The notes under the pieces are model-generated. The model was not told the origin of the DNA, did not search any database, and saw only the letters and a program-made list of their open reading frames with translations. The position numbers were made by a program, and so were the translations under genes. From Fimenecus sp045593555 (GTDB taxonomy: Bacteria; Bacillota; Clostridia; Oscillospirales; Acutalibacteraceae): a stretch of 64,000 nt of DNA. This document shows positions 51,903-59,815 of the stretch, in pieces. The stretch spans positions 167,220 through 231,219 of the forward strand of contig JAZNWU010000037.1 of NCBI GenBank assembly GCA_045593555.1. The letters run 5' to 3'. Numbering within the stretch: the first letter of the stretch is position 1; each line of letters begins with the position of its first letter.

Positions 51903-52370
51903 ATGGCAGAAACATTACTCACAATAGAAGGTCTTAAGGAACTTGAGGCTGAACTTGAACAATTAAAAGTTGAAGGCAGAAAAGAAGCTGCTGAAAAAAT
52001 CAAACTTGCAAAGAGCTTTGGTGATTTGTCAGAAAACAGTGAATATGACGAGGCTATGAATGACCAGGCAAAGCTTGAAGCTCGTATCAGCGAAATTGAG
52101 CATATTCTTAAAACTGCAAAGATTCTTGACGTTGACGCACTCAGCAACGAAAATGTTCACATCGGTTCAATTGTTAAGCTTACAGATAAAACGAAAAAGA
52201 CATACACATATACAATAGTTGGCTTTGCTCAGGCTGACCCTGCAGCAGGTAAGATTTCAGACGAATCACCTGTTGGTAAAGCACTTATCGGTCACAAAAA
52301 AGGTGATAAGGTTACTATTGAAGTGCCAAATGGTACACTTGAATTTAAAATTGTAGAAATTACAAGATAA
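51903..52370 (+). CDS. greA: Transcription elongation factor GreA
   Basis: GreA enters the RNA polymerase secondary channel and stimulates cleavage of backtracked RNA. The 155-residue product has the N-terminal coiled coil with the acidic tip SFGDLSENSEYDEA and a C-terminal FKBP-like domain (DESPVGKALIGHKKGDKVTI). ATG 51903 has GGAG eight bases upstream; the longer frame is leader DNA. lysS follows, a common pairing in Firmicutes. Confidence 0.96.
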   Translation: MAETLLTIEGLKELEAELEQLKVEGRKEAAEKIKLAKSFGDLSENSEYDEAMNDQAKLEARISEIEHILKTAKILDVDALSNENVHIGSIVKLTDKTKKTYTYTIVGFAQADPAAGKISDESPVGKALIGHKKGDKVTIEVPNGTLEFKIVEITR

Positions 52371-52377
52371 GGTGAAT

Positions 52378-52401
52378 TAGCGTGAAAAATCACGCTATTT
52401 C
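52378..52401 (+). terminator. Hairpin after greA
   Basis: A perfect 8-bp stem TAGCGTGA / TCACGCTA with loop AAAA, followed only by TTTC. The short U tract makes it a weak or partial terminator. Confidence 0.55.
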
Positions 52402-52410
52402 AAATTGTAT

Positions 52411-52536
52411 GTCCCTCAAAATTTGAAAATCTCAAATTTTGAGATGGACTAAATTTCCATCACGCCTTACCAGGCTACAGTAGGGAGTGATATATTTTTT
52501 TATGAGAGGTTTGTAGCCGGAAAGGCTATGGAAATT
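52411..52536 (+). promoter_or_regulatory. Structured leader of lysS
   Basis: Three inverted repeats: GTCC plus CTCAAAATTTGA (52411-52426) with TCAAATTTTGAG plus GGAC (52432-52449), a ~16-bp hairpin; AATTTCCAT (52452-52460) with ATGGAAATT (52528-52536), which covers a start codon; and GGCTACA (52473-52479) with TGTAGCC (52512-52518). AGCC (52515-52518) can instead pair with GGCT (52524-52527). No T-box or lysine riboswitch core is visible. Confidence 0.5.
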
Positions 52537-52539
52537 AAT

Positions 52540-54033
52540 ATGGCAGATAATATTAAGCAGAATCAGCCTGAAGTTGATTTAGGTGAACAGCAGAGAATCC
52601 GTCAGGAAAAGCTCAGAGCTTTACAGGAAGAGGGCAAGGACCCATTTGTAATTACAAAATATGACCAGACACATCATAGTGCTGATGTTAAGGAGAATTT
52701 TGAAGAACTTGAGGGTAAAACTGTCCGTGTTGCAGGTCGTATGATGTCAAAGCGTGTCATGGGTAAGGCATCATTCTGTAACATTCAGGACCTTAAGGGC
52801 AACATCCAGTCTTACGTTGCAAGAGATAGCATCGGTGAAGAAGAATATAAGGCATTCAAAAAACTTGATATCGGTGACATTATCGGTATTGAAGGTACTG
52901 TGTTTGAAACAAAAACAGGTGAAAAATCTATTCATGCAACAACAGTAACGCTTCTTTCAAAGAGTTTGCAGATTCTTCCTGAAAAGTTCCATGGTCTTAC
53001 AAATACTGATATGAGATATCGTCAGCGTTATATTGACCTTATTATGAATCAGGAATCAAAGCAGACACTTATCAATCGTTCAAAGATTATCAGTGCAGTC
53101 CGTAAATATCTCGATGGTGAGGGCTTTATGGAAGTTGAAACACCAATGCTTGTTTACAATGCAGGTGGTGCAGCAGCAAGACCATTTGAAACACATTTCA
53201 ATGCACTTGATACAGATATTAAACTTCGTATTTCTCTTGAACTTTACTTAAAGCGTCTTATCGTTGGCGGTATGGAAAGAGTTTACGAAATTGGTCGTGT
53301 TTTCCGTAATGAAGGTGTTGATACTCGTCATAACCCTGAGTTTACACTTATGGAGCTTTATCAGGCATATACTGATTATCACGGTATGATGGATTTGACA
53401 GAAAATCTTTATCGTTATGTTGCTCAGGAAGTTCTTGGTACAACTACAATCACATTCAACGGAATTGAAATGGATTTAGGTAAGCCATTTGAGAGAATTA
53501 CAATGCTTGATGCAGTTAAGAAGTATTCAGGTGTTGACTTTAATGAAATCAATAGTGATGAAGAAGCTCAGGCAGTTGCAAAAGAGCACCATGTTGAATT
53601 TGAAAAGCATCATAAGAAGGGTGATATTCTCAATCTCTTCTTTGAAGAATTTGTTGAAGAACATCTTGTTCAGCCAACATTCGTTATGGATCACCCAATT
53701 GAAATTTCTCCACTTACAAAGAAAAAGCCTGAGGACCCTAACTATGTTGAACGTTTTGAGTTCTTTATGAACGGCTGGGAAATGGCAAATGCTTATTCAG
53801 AGCTCAATGACCCGATTGACCAGAGAGAACGTTTTAAGGCACAGGAAGCACTTCTTGCTCTCGGTGATGAAGAGGCAAACACAACAGACGAAGATTTCCT
53901 TTATGCGCTTGAACTTGGTATGCCACCAACAGGCGGTATCGGCTTCGGTATTGACCGTATGACAATGCTCCTTACAGACAGTCAGGCAATCCGTGACGTT
54001 ATTCTCTTCCCAACAATGAAACCATTAGACTAA
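52540..54033 (+). CDS. lysS: Lysyl-tRNA synthetase, class II
   Basis: Charges tRNA-Lys. The ~497-residue product has an N-terminal OB-fold anticodon domain (VRVAGRMMSKRVMGKASFC) and a class II catalytic core with motif 1 (GFMEVETPML), motif 2 (GRVFRNEGVDTRHNPEFT) and motif 3 (GIGFGIDRMTMLL). The C-terminal RDVILFPTMKP is normal. The start is uncertain: ATG 52540 gives a usual N terminus, ATG 52528 adds four residues and is nearer to GGAAAGG. The leader is strongly structured (see 52411-52536). Confidence 0.95.
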   Translation: MADNIKQNQPEVDLGEQQRIRQEKLRALQEEGKDPFVITKYDQTHHSADVKENFEELEGKTVRVAGRMMSKRVMGKASFCNIQDLKGNIQSYVARDSIGEEEYKAFKKLDIGDIIGIEGTVFETKTGEKSIHATTVTLLSKSLQILPEKFHGLTNTDMRYRQRYIDLIMNQESKQTLINRSKIISAVRKYLDGEGFMEVETPMLVYNAGGAAARPFETHFNALDTDIKLRISLELYLKRLIVGGMERVYEIGRVFRNEGVDTRHNPEFTLMELYQAYTDYHGMMDLTENLYRYVAQEVLGTTTITFNGIEMDLGKPFERITMLDAVKKYSGVDFNEINSDEEAQAVAKEHHVEFEKHHKKGDILNLFFEEFVEEHLVQPTFVMDHPIEISPLTKKKPEDPNYVERFEFFMNGWEMANAYSELNDPIDQRERFKAQEALLALGDEEANTTDEDFLYALELGMPPTGGIGFGIDRMTMLLTDSQAIRDVILFPTMKPLD

Positions 54034-54041
54034 TAATTAAG

Positions 54042-54074
54042 GACTCTTACTGTAAAAGGTAAGAGTCTTTTTTT
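54042..54074 (+). terminator. lysS terminator
   Basis: A perfect 9-bp stem GACTCTTAC / GTAAGAGTC with 8-base loop, followed by seven T. Confidence 0.9.
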
Positions 54075-54075
54075 C

Positions 54076-54103
54076 TTGCAAATATTTAATGGTGTGATAT
54101 AAT
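54076..54103 (+). promoter_or_regulatory. Promoter for the GtrA-like gene
   Basis: TTGCAA (54076-54081), 16-base spacer and TATAAT (54098-54103) with TGA extended -10, placed immediately after the lysS terminator. Confidence 0.65.
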
Positions 54104-54134
54104 GAAAATATGTGGGAGAAAAGGGGATGTTATC

Positions 54135-54593
54135 ATGGCAGAAAATAAAGCAAAACTCTCAACTAAAGAAACAATTATTCAGGTGGCAAAATTTGTAGCA
54201 TTCTCAATGGGTGCAGGTATTATACAGATTGCGTCATACACAATTATTCACGAGCTTACAGATTGTGAACATTGGAAAGCATACCTTCCATCACTTATAT
54301 TGTCAGTTCTTTATAATTTCACAGTAAACAGAAAATTTACATTCAAATCAGCAACAAATGTTCCTGTTGCAATGCTTAAGGTTGCACTTTTCTATTGCGT
54401 ATTCACACCTGTGTCATTGTATCTTGGTCAAATGGCAGAAAATGCAGGTATCAATAACTACATAGTTGAAGCAGTAACAATGGCTTGCAACCTTGTTACA
54501 GAATACCTTTTCTGTAGATTTGTAGTTTATCGCAACTCAATGAACACAAACGATATTGCCCAAAAAGATAAAGCAAAAGAAGAAAGTAAATAA
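54135..54593 (+). CDS. GtrA-like membrane protein
   Basis: A 152-residue protein with four membrane helices (about 15-35, 45-62, 80-100, 110-128), fitting the GtrA family: KFVAFSMGAGIIQIASY at the first helix, the signature LYNFTVNRKFTFKS between helices 2 and 3, and CRFVVYRNS after helix 4. Relatives help move lipid-linked sugars or work with glycosyltransferases at the envelope; no such enzyme is adjacent. ATG 54135 has AAGGGG eight bases upstream. Confidence 0.82.
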   Translation: MAENKAKLSTKETIIQVAKFVAFSMGAGIIQIASYTIIHELTDCEHWKAYLPSLILSVLYNFTVNRKFTFKSATNVPVAMLKVALFYCVFTPVSLYLGQMAENAGINNYIVEAVTMACNLVTEYLFCRFVVYRNSMNTNDIAQKDKAKEESK

Positions 54594-54600
54594 AAACCAA

Positions 54601-54719
54601 CTTGCCTTCCTCTGACGAGGGTGCGGGTGTCCGGTGGACACCTCTGCGAAGCAGAAGCACTGTCTGAGCCGGTAGGCGAGTAATGAGGTGGCATTTTCGT
54701 AAGAAAATGACGGAGGGAG
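54601..54719 (+). repeat. Multi-hairpin intergenic repeat
   Basis: A GC-rich, gene-free element with at least four hairpins: CCTC-TGAC-GAGG (54609-54620), GGTGTCC-GGT-GGACACC (54626-54642), CTGC-GAA-GCAG (54644-54654) and CATTTTC-GTAA-GAAAATG (54692-54709). It starts TTGCCTTCC and contains TGAGGTGG, as does the element at 56081-56205. The ends look like those of short palindromic elements common in clostridial genomes (from memory). No ORF. Confidence 0.6.
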
Positions 54720-54740
54720 AGAAAAATAGATAAAAATCTA

Positions 54741-54771
54741 TTGACTTTTACCTTAGGTGAAAATGTAAAAT
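54741..54771 (+). promoter_or_regulatory. MerR-type promoter with 19-bp spacer and dyad
   Basis: TTGACT (54741-54746) and TAAAAT (54766-54771) are 19 bases apart, two more than optimal. The spacer holds the dyad ACCT-T-AGGT (54750-54758), extended by TTT/AAA. This over-long spacer with central operator is how MerR-family proteins twist and activate promoters, so the next gene is probably autoregulated. Confidence 0.7.
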
Positions 54772-54795
54772 CGTCACTGTAAAGGGGGCTTTGCC

Positions 54796-56049
54796 ATGAA
54801 AATTAAAGAGGTTATCAAAAAAACTGGTCTTACAGACAGAGCAATAAGACTTTATATTGAAAACGACCTTGTAAAACCCGAATGTGACGAAAATTACAAT
54901 GGCAGAAAAAGTATTGACTTTTCTGAAAATGATGTTGAACAGTTAAAAAACATTGCCTTACTTCGTAAAGCAGATTTTTCAATTCAAGAAATCAGAGCTT
55001 TGCAAATGGGTGGCGAAACTGCACAACAAACAGTTAAAGATTACATAAAAAGAACAAATGAAAAAATTCAATTCAATACTGAAATCGTTGAGAAAATCGG
55101 CACTCTTGCAGACGAAGAAAATATCACAGTCGAAATAATCTGCGAAAAGCTTTCAAGTAATTTAGAAAATGAAAATGTCCCAGCAGAAGATATGGAACTT
55201 TCACCAAAAGAGCGACGAGAAAAAATTGTTTTTACGGTTGTTTCAGTAATTGGTATGGCATTTTCGTTTGTATTATCTGTGTATGTTATTTATTTTCAAT
55301 TAAATTTTTATAAATTCCCACATCAAAAACCATTATATAAAGCATTCGAAATTGAAACTTTACACGATGTGCCATTATTGATTTTCTTTATTGTTTGTAA
55401 ATGTTTTTTTGTTATACAATTCGTTTTGTGTTTTGCAATAGGGTTGTTGTATAAACAGAAAATCGTAAATTATAAAAGAAAAGACAAACGGAAAAGAAAA
55501 GCTATAATTCTTACGATAATATGGGGTGCATCCTTGTTATTATTACCTTTGACGATTCTTGTAAATATGATTCCAACATCCTATTCTCAAACTGACAATC
55601 CTAATAATTATTTGGAAATTGATAGAGATTTAGCTGCTGATATAGAGGCTATCTACGAGGTTTTCCCAACTACTATTCCAAACTCTGTCATTGCTGAAAA
55701 ATCTCTTTTAGGTGACACAGACAAATATCTTGAGGAAACTCAATATTATTACCTTGCAGCAGGAGGATTATTTGACTATAAATATGATATTTTTGCACAG
55801 TGGCAATTAACTGACAGGGTTGAGTATGATAGTGCTAAAGAAGAAACTATAGAAGATATGGTAATAGTTTGCGAAGAGAAAAAAGGTGATTGGCATTGCG
55901 TTTATTCTGAAAAAGAAGAAAAAAACGATGGTGATTATTATTACCTATTTTTTGCATATAATGATAAAACACAAACAGTAAGATACATTTTTGCTCAAGG
56001 TTCAGATTATCATAATCGTGAGCCATATTACTTAACTCAAGAATGGTAA
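54796..56049 (+). CDS. Membrane-anchored MerR-family regulator
   Basis: A 417-residue protein with an N-terminal MerR HTH and wing (about 1-75: IKEVIKKTGLTDRAIRLYIE, ALLRKADFSIQEIRALQMG), a helical linker to about 135, three membrane helices (about 144-168, 192-224, 236-259) and a C-terminal extracytoplasmic domain of ~155 residues that I do not recognise (ETQYYYLAAGGLFDYKYDIF). It could be a one-component sensor of the envelope. GGGGG-rich ribosome site before the ATG. The targets are unknown; its own promoter fits MerR control. Confidence 0.8.
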   Translation: MKIKEVIKKTGLTDRAIRLYIENDLVKPECDENYNGRKSIDFSENDVEQLKNIALLRKADFSIQEIRALQMGGETAQQTVKDYIKRTNEKIQFNTEIVEKIGTLADEENITVEIICEKLSSNLENENVPAEDMELSPKERREKIVFTVVSVIGMAFSFVLSVYVIYFQLNFYKFPHQKPLYKAFEIETLHDVPLLIFFIVCKCFFVIQFVLCFAIGLLYKQKIVNYKRKDKRKRKAIILTIIWGASLLLLPLTILVNMIPTSYSQTDNPNNYLEIDRDLAADIEAIYEVFPTTIPNSVIAEKSLLGDTDKYLEETQYYYLAAGGLFDYKYDIFAQWQLTDRVEYDSAKEETIEDMVIVCEEKKGDWHCVYSEKEEKNDGDYYYLFFAYNDKTQTVRYIFAQGSDYHNREPYYLTQEW

Positions 56050-56053
56050 TTAT

Positions 56054-56079
56054 GCGTGGCCTTATGACCACGCTTTTTC
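56054..56079 (+). terminator. Terminator after the MerR gene
   Basis: A perfect 6-bp stem GCGTGG / CCACGC with an 8-base loop, followed by TTTTTCTTT. Confidence 0.75.
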
Positions 56080-56080
56080 T

Positions 56081-56205
56081 TTGCCTTCCCCTTGAGGGGA
56101 AGGGGGACCGCTTGCGGTGGATGAGGTGGAATCCTATAACTATTGCTAATGCACTTTACACCTCATCAGTCACTTCGTGACAGCTTCTCCTCAAGGAGAA
56201 GCCAA
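56081..56205. repeat. MITE-like element with ~47-bp inverted arms
   Basis: The left arm (56081-56128) and the reverse complement of the right arm (56159-56205) share TTGNCTTC.CCTTGAGG and end TGATGAGGTG or GGATGAGGTG. Each arm folds into two hairpins: CCTTCCCC / GGGGAAGG and ACCGC / GCGGT on the left, GCTTCTCC / GGAGAAGC and GTCAC / GTGAC on the right. Differences between the arms are compensatory within stems. The ~30-base centre is A/T-rich and carries no ORF. Confidence 0.7.
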
Positions 56206-56226
56206 TTCATTTTGCATTTAAAATTT

Positions 56227-56285
56227 AATTCCTACTAATTTTATGTGAATTACATCTTGAATTCCTACTAAATTTGTATTATATT
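56227..56285 (+). promoter_or_regulatory. rrf2 promoter with two direct operator repeats
   Basis: AATTCCTACTAA occurs at 56227-56238 and 56260-56271, exactly 33 bp apart (three helical turns). The second lies over the -35 and spacer of a promoter TTGAAT (56257-56262), 17 bases, TATATT (56280-56285). This suggests autoregulation by the Rrf2 protein encoded next. Confidence 0.65.
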
Positions 56286-56330
56286 ATTATACAAGGCAAA
56301 AATAATAATACTTTAAAAGGTTATGATAAT

Positions 56331-56765
56331 ATGAAAATTTCAACAAAAGGCAGATATGCACTTCGTCTTATGACCGATTTGGCAATTCATAAGGATGACG
56401 GATATATCTCAATAAAAACCGTATCTCAAAGACAGGGTATAAGTGAAAAATATCTTGAACAGATTATTAAACTTTTAGCAAAAGAAAACCTTGTTGAAAG
56501 CATCCGTGGTGCTCAGGGTGGCTACAAATTAACCCGTGAACCTATTGAATATACAGTCGGCGAAATTCTTCGAGTGACGGAAGGTAGTCTTGCACCCGTT
56601 GCTTGTCTTGAAACTGAAGAAAATACCTGCGAAAACTGTATGGACTGTGTAACCCTTGAAATCTGGCAATGTGTCCTTGATGCAGTAAATAAGGTTGTTG
56701 ATTCAATAACACTTCAATACTTGGTTGACAAACAGAAAGAGAAGGGTAACTGCGGATGTTGTTAA
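56331..56765 (+). CDS. Rrf2-family regulator (IscR/CymR type)
   Basis: A 144-residue winged-helix regulator: MKISTKGRYALRLMTDLA at the start, GISEKYLEQIIKLLAKENLVESIRGAQGGYKL in the recognition region, and the cluster-binding type cysteine set PVACLETEENTCENCMDC near residues 87-104, plus a terminal CGCC. Cysteines at this place bind a 2Fe-2S cluster in IscR; CymR-type proteins lack them. Location before methionine synthase, nifS and nifU fits control of sulfur/Fe-S metabolism. ATG 56331 has AAAAGG ten bases upstream. It overlaps the next gene by ten bases. Confidence 0.88.
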   Translation: MKISTKGRYALRLMTDLAIHKDDGYISIKTVSQRQGISEKYLEQIIKLLAKENLVESIRGAQGGYKLTREPIEYTVGEILRVTEGSLAPVACLETEENTCENCMDCVTLEIWQCVLDAVNKVVDSITLQYLVDKQKEKGNCGCC

Positions 56766-57331
56766 AATACGATTTGCGTGAAACTGCACGATATATGGGG
56801 TATAAGCACGGTGCAGAACCAAGTGAAGAAATCTGTGAATTAGTTGACGAGGCTTATAAAGAACTCTGCAAGGTTGTTCAGCCGAAATACATTTATAAAG
56901 AATATGATTTCACAAAAACTGAAGACGCAATAATCGTTGACGGAATTGAATTTAAAAGTAAAAAAATGTTGAATCATTTGCGAAATTCATCATCAATAAT
57001 ACTCTTTGGTGCAACATTGGGACAGGGTGCAGATGCACTTATCCGTAAGTATTCAGTTACAGATATCGCAATGACAGCAGTAGCTCAGGCTGTTGCCGGT
57101 TCAATGGTGGAAAATCTTTGTGATATTGCTTGCGAAGAACTCAAAACTGCAATAAAAGGTGAACACAGACCTCGATTCAGTCCCGGTTACGGTGATTTCC
57201 ATATATCTGCACAAGCTGATTTTTTTAAACTGCTTCCTATGAACAAGCAACTTGGAATATCACTTTCCGATGGATTTATGATGACTCCAACCAAAACAGT
57301 TACAGCATTTATTGGTGTAATTAAGGAATGA
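56756..57331 (+). CDS. Methionine synthase reactivation-domain protein
   Basis: A 191-residue free-standing version of the MetH activation domain, which binds AdoMet to re-methylate oxidised cob(II)alamin. Typical segments are RETARYMGYKHGAEPSEEI, FGATLGQGADALIRKYS and the AdoMet-site RFSPGYGDF. The neighbouring metH lacks this domain, so the two polypeptides make one split enzyme, as known in Thermotoga and some Clostridia. The start lies inside the rrf2 end; the stop overlaps a possible metH start. Confidence 0.88.
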   Translation: MLLKYDLRETARYMGYKHGAEPSEEICELVDEAYKELCKVVQPKYIYKEYDFTKTEDAIIVDGIEFKSKKMLNHLRNSSSIILFGATLGQGADALIRKYSVTDIAMTAVAQAVAGSMVENLCDIACEELKTAIKGEHRPRFSPGYGDFHISAQADFFKLLPMNKQLGISLSDGFMMTPTKTVTAFIGVIKE

Positions 57332-57336
57332 TAAAT

Positions 57337-59694
57337 ATGACATTTAGAGAAAAACTTGGAAAAGAAATACTGTTTTTCGATGGTGCTATGGGAACAATGC
57401 TCCAGAAAAATGGTTTAAAAACAGGTGAATTGCCTGAGAATATGAATTTAACTCATCCAGAAGTCCTTTTGAAAATTCATAAGGAATATCTTGATGCAGG
57501 ATGTAATGTGATTACAACAAATACTTTTGGTGCAAATTCTCTTAAATTCAATAATGTGGAAGAAATCATTACAAGTGCAGTAAAATTTGCAAAACAGTCC
57601 ACAGAGAATTATGACAGAGATACTTTTGTGGCCCTTGATGTCGGCCCTTTAGGCAGACTTTTAGAGCCTTGTGGTGATTTGCCTTTTGAACAAGCGTATG
57701 AACTCTTTAAAGAACAGGTCATAGCAGGTGAAAAAGCAGGTGCTGACCTTGTTTTAATCGAAACAATGGGTGATTTGTATGAAATCAAGGCAGCAGTTTT
57801 AGCAACAAAAGAAAATACAAATCTTCCTGTACTTGTTTCAATGATTTTTGATGAAAAAGGTATTCTTTTAACAGGTGCAGATATAAAAACTGCAGTTGTG
57901 ACACTTGAGAGCTTAGGTGTTGACGGTATCGGTATGAACTGTGGACTTGGCCCTGACCAGATGCTCCGACTCTTAAAAGAAACGAGAGAGTATTCAAGTA
58001 CACCAATATTCATTCAACCAAATGCAGGACTTCCTGTCAGCATTAACGGTAAGACAACATACAATGTAACTCCCGAAGAATTTGCTGAAAAACAGCTTCT
58101 CATCCTCAAAAATGGTGCGTGTTCTCTTGGTGGTTGTTGTGGTACAACTCCTGAACATATAAAGGCTATGATTGACCTTTGTAAAAATGAGAAAATCACA
58201 GAAATCGAAAAGAAAAATTTTACTGCAGTTTCTTCTTATGCAAAGACAGTTGAGTTTACCGAAAAGCCTGTAATCATAGGCGAAAGAATAAACCCAACAG
58301 GCAAAAAACTCCTTAAAGAAGCGCTTCGCAATAATGATATGGATTATATCTATCGTGAAGGTGTAAGTCAGGCAGATGCAGGTGCTCATATTCTTGATGT
58401 AAATGTAGGACTTCCCGAAATTGACGAACCACTTATGATGGTAAATGCAGTTAAGGGACTTCAGAGTATTCTTGATTTACCTTTGCAGATTGACACTTCT
58501 GATACCGTTGCTATGGAAAAAGCACTTCGTATCTATAACGGCAAACCAATGATTAACTCTGTCAACGGTAAAGAAGAGTCAATGAATTCCGTGTTTCCGC
58601 TTGTGAAAAAATACGGTGGTGTGGTTGTTTGTCTTACTCTTGATGAAAAGGGAATTCCCGAAACCGTTGAGGGCAGAATGGCAATTGCTGAAAAAATCAT
58701 AAATAAAGCAGAAGAATATGGAATAGAAAAGAAAGACCTTGTTTTTGACCCGCTTTGTATGGCAGTCAGCACAAATAAGGATAATGCAAAAATTACACTC
58801 GAATGTATCGAAAAACTTAAAAACAATTTGGGTGTTCATACGGTCCTTGGTGTTTCAAATGTTTCTTTCGGACTTCCTAATCGTGAGCTTTTAAATTCAT
58901 CATTCTTTACTCTTGCACTCAAAAATGGTTTGAGTGCAGGAATTATAAACCCGAAAAGTGAAATGATGATGAATTCGTATTATTCATACTGTGCTTTAGA
59001 AGGTCTTGACAATAACTTTGAAAACTATATCGCAAATGTTACTGAAACTAAAACAGAAACAAAAGGCGATAGCGTAGATTTAAAAACTGCTGTTATAAAG
59101 GGACTTAAAGAACAGGCGAAGCAGGAAACTGAAAAAGAACTTATTGAGAAGACTCCACTCCAGATTATTGACGGAATTCTAATTCCCGCACTGGATATTG
59201 TAGGAAAAGATTTCGAGAATAATAAGGTCTTTTTACCGGGACTTTTAATGAGTGCCGAAACAGCAGGAATAAGCTTCGATATTATCAAAAAGCACTTGCA
59301 GAATACCGGCGCTGAAACAACTAAAAAAGGCAAAATAGTAATCGCAACCGTAAAAGGTGATATTCACGATATAGGCAAAAACATTGTTAAAGTCCTTCTT
59401 GAAAATTACGGTTATGATGTGATTGATTTAGGTAAAGATGTTGCACCACAGACAATTGTTGATGCAGTAAAATCTCACAATGTAAAGCTTGTTGGTCTTT
59501 CTGCACTTATGACAACAACTGTTCCTGCTATGGAAGAAACAGTCCGACTTCTCCGTGAACAGACCGATGGTGTTTCTGTAATGGTAGGTGGTGCAGTGCT
59601 TACAGAAGAATATACAAGGATGATAGGTGCAGACTATTACGGTAAGGATGCAATGTCATCTGTTAGAATTGCCGAAAAATTCTTCTCAGAATAG
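57337..59694 (+). CDS. metH: Cobalamin-dependent methionine synthase, no activation domain
   Basis: Transfers a methyl group from methyl-tetrahydrofolate through cobalamin to homocysteine. The 785-residue product has: a homocysteine domain (about 1-295) with zinc cysteines in MNCGLGP and GGCCGTTPEH; a pterin domain (about 305-560) with IIGERINPTGKK; a B12 cap domain (about 580-660); and a Rossmann B12 domain with the DxHxxG motif in KGDIHDIGKN. The AdoMet reactivation domain is absent and is supplied by the gene upstream. ATG 57337 has AAGGA ten bases before it; ATG 57328 is the alternative. Confidence 0.94.
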   Translation: MTFREKLGKEILFFDGAMGTMLQKNGLKTGELPENMNLTHPEVLLKIHKEYLDAGCNVITTNTFGANSLKFNNVEEIITSAVKFAKQSTENYDRDTFVALDVGPLGRLLEPCGDLPFEQAYELFKEQVIAGEKAGADLVLIETMGDLYEIKAAVLATKENTNLPVLVSMIFDEKGILLTGADIKTAVVTLESLGVDGIGMNCGLGPDQMLRLLKETREYSSTPIFIQPNAGLPVSINGKTTYNVTPEEFAEKQLLILKNGACSLGGCCGTTPEHIKAMIDLCKNEKITEIEKKNFTAVSSYAKTVEFTEKPVIIGERINPTGKKLLKEALRNNDMDYIYREGVSQADAGAHILDVNVGLPEIDEPLMMVNAVKGLQSILDLPLQIDTSDTVAMEKALRIYNGKPMINSVNGKEESMNSVFPLVKKYGGVVVCLTLDEKGIPETVEGRMAIAEKIINKAEEYGIEKKDLVFDPLCMAVSTNKDNAKITLECIEKLKNNLGVHTVLGVSNVSFGLPNRELLNSSFFTLALKNGLSAGIINPKSEMMMNSYYSYCALEGLDNNFENYIANVTETKTETKGDSVDLKTAVIKGLKEQAKQETEKELIEKTPLQIIDGILIPALDIVGKDFENNKVFLPGLLMSAETAGISFDIIKKHLQNTGAETTKKGKIVIATVKGDIHDIGKNIVKVLLENYGYDVIDLGKDVAPQTIVDAVKSHNVKLVGLSALMTTTVPAMEETVRLLREQTDGVSVMVGGAVLTEEYTRMIGADYYGKDAMSSVRIAEKFFSE

Positions 59695-59716
59695 TGCTAT
59701 TTGTACATTGTTATAA

Positions 59717-59745
59717 TTGACAAAATTTTACTGTAGTAGTATCAT
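59717..59745 (+). promoter_or_regulatory. Promoter for nifS-nifU
   Basis: TTGACA (59717-59722), 17-base spacer and TATCAT (59740-59745), about 70 bases before nifS. Confidence 0.6.
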
Positions 59746-59815
59746 ATAAATGAATTCATAGTAATTTACTGTGAAATAAGATTTTTAACAGATTTTAACG
59801 AAAAGAGATGTATAT

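Noticed and set aside
52371..52539. T-box or lysine riboswitch upstream of lysS
   Set aside because: No T-box consensus (AGGGTGGNACCGCG type), no specifier loop layout and no lysine-riboswitch core could be found; the region is listed only as a structured leader.
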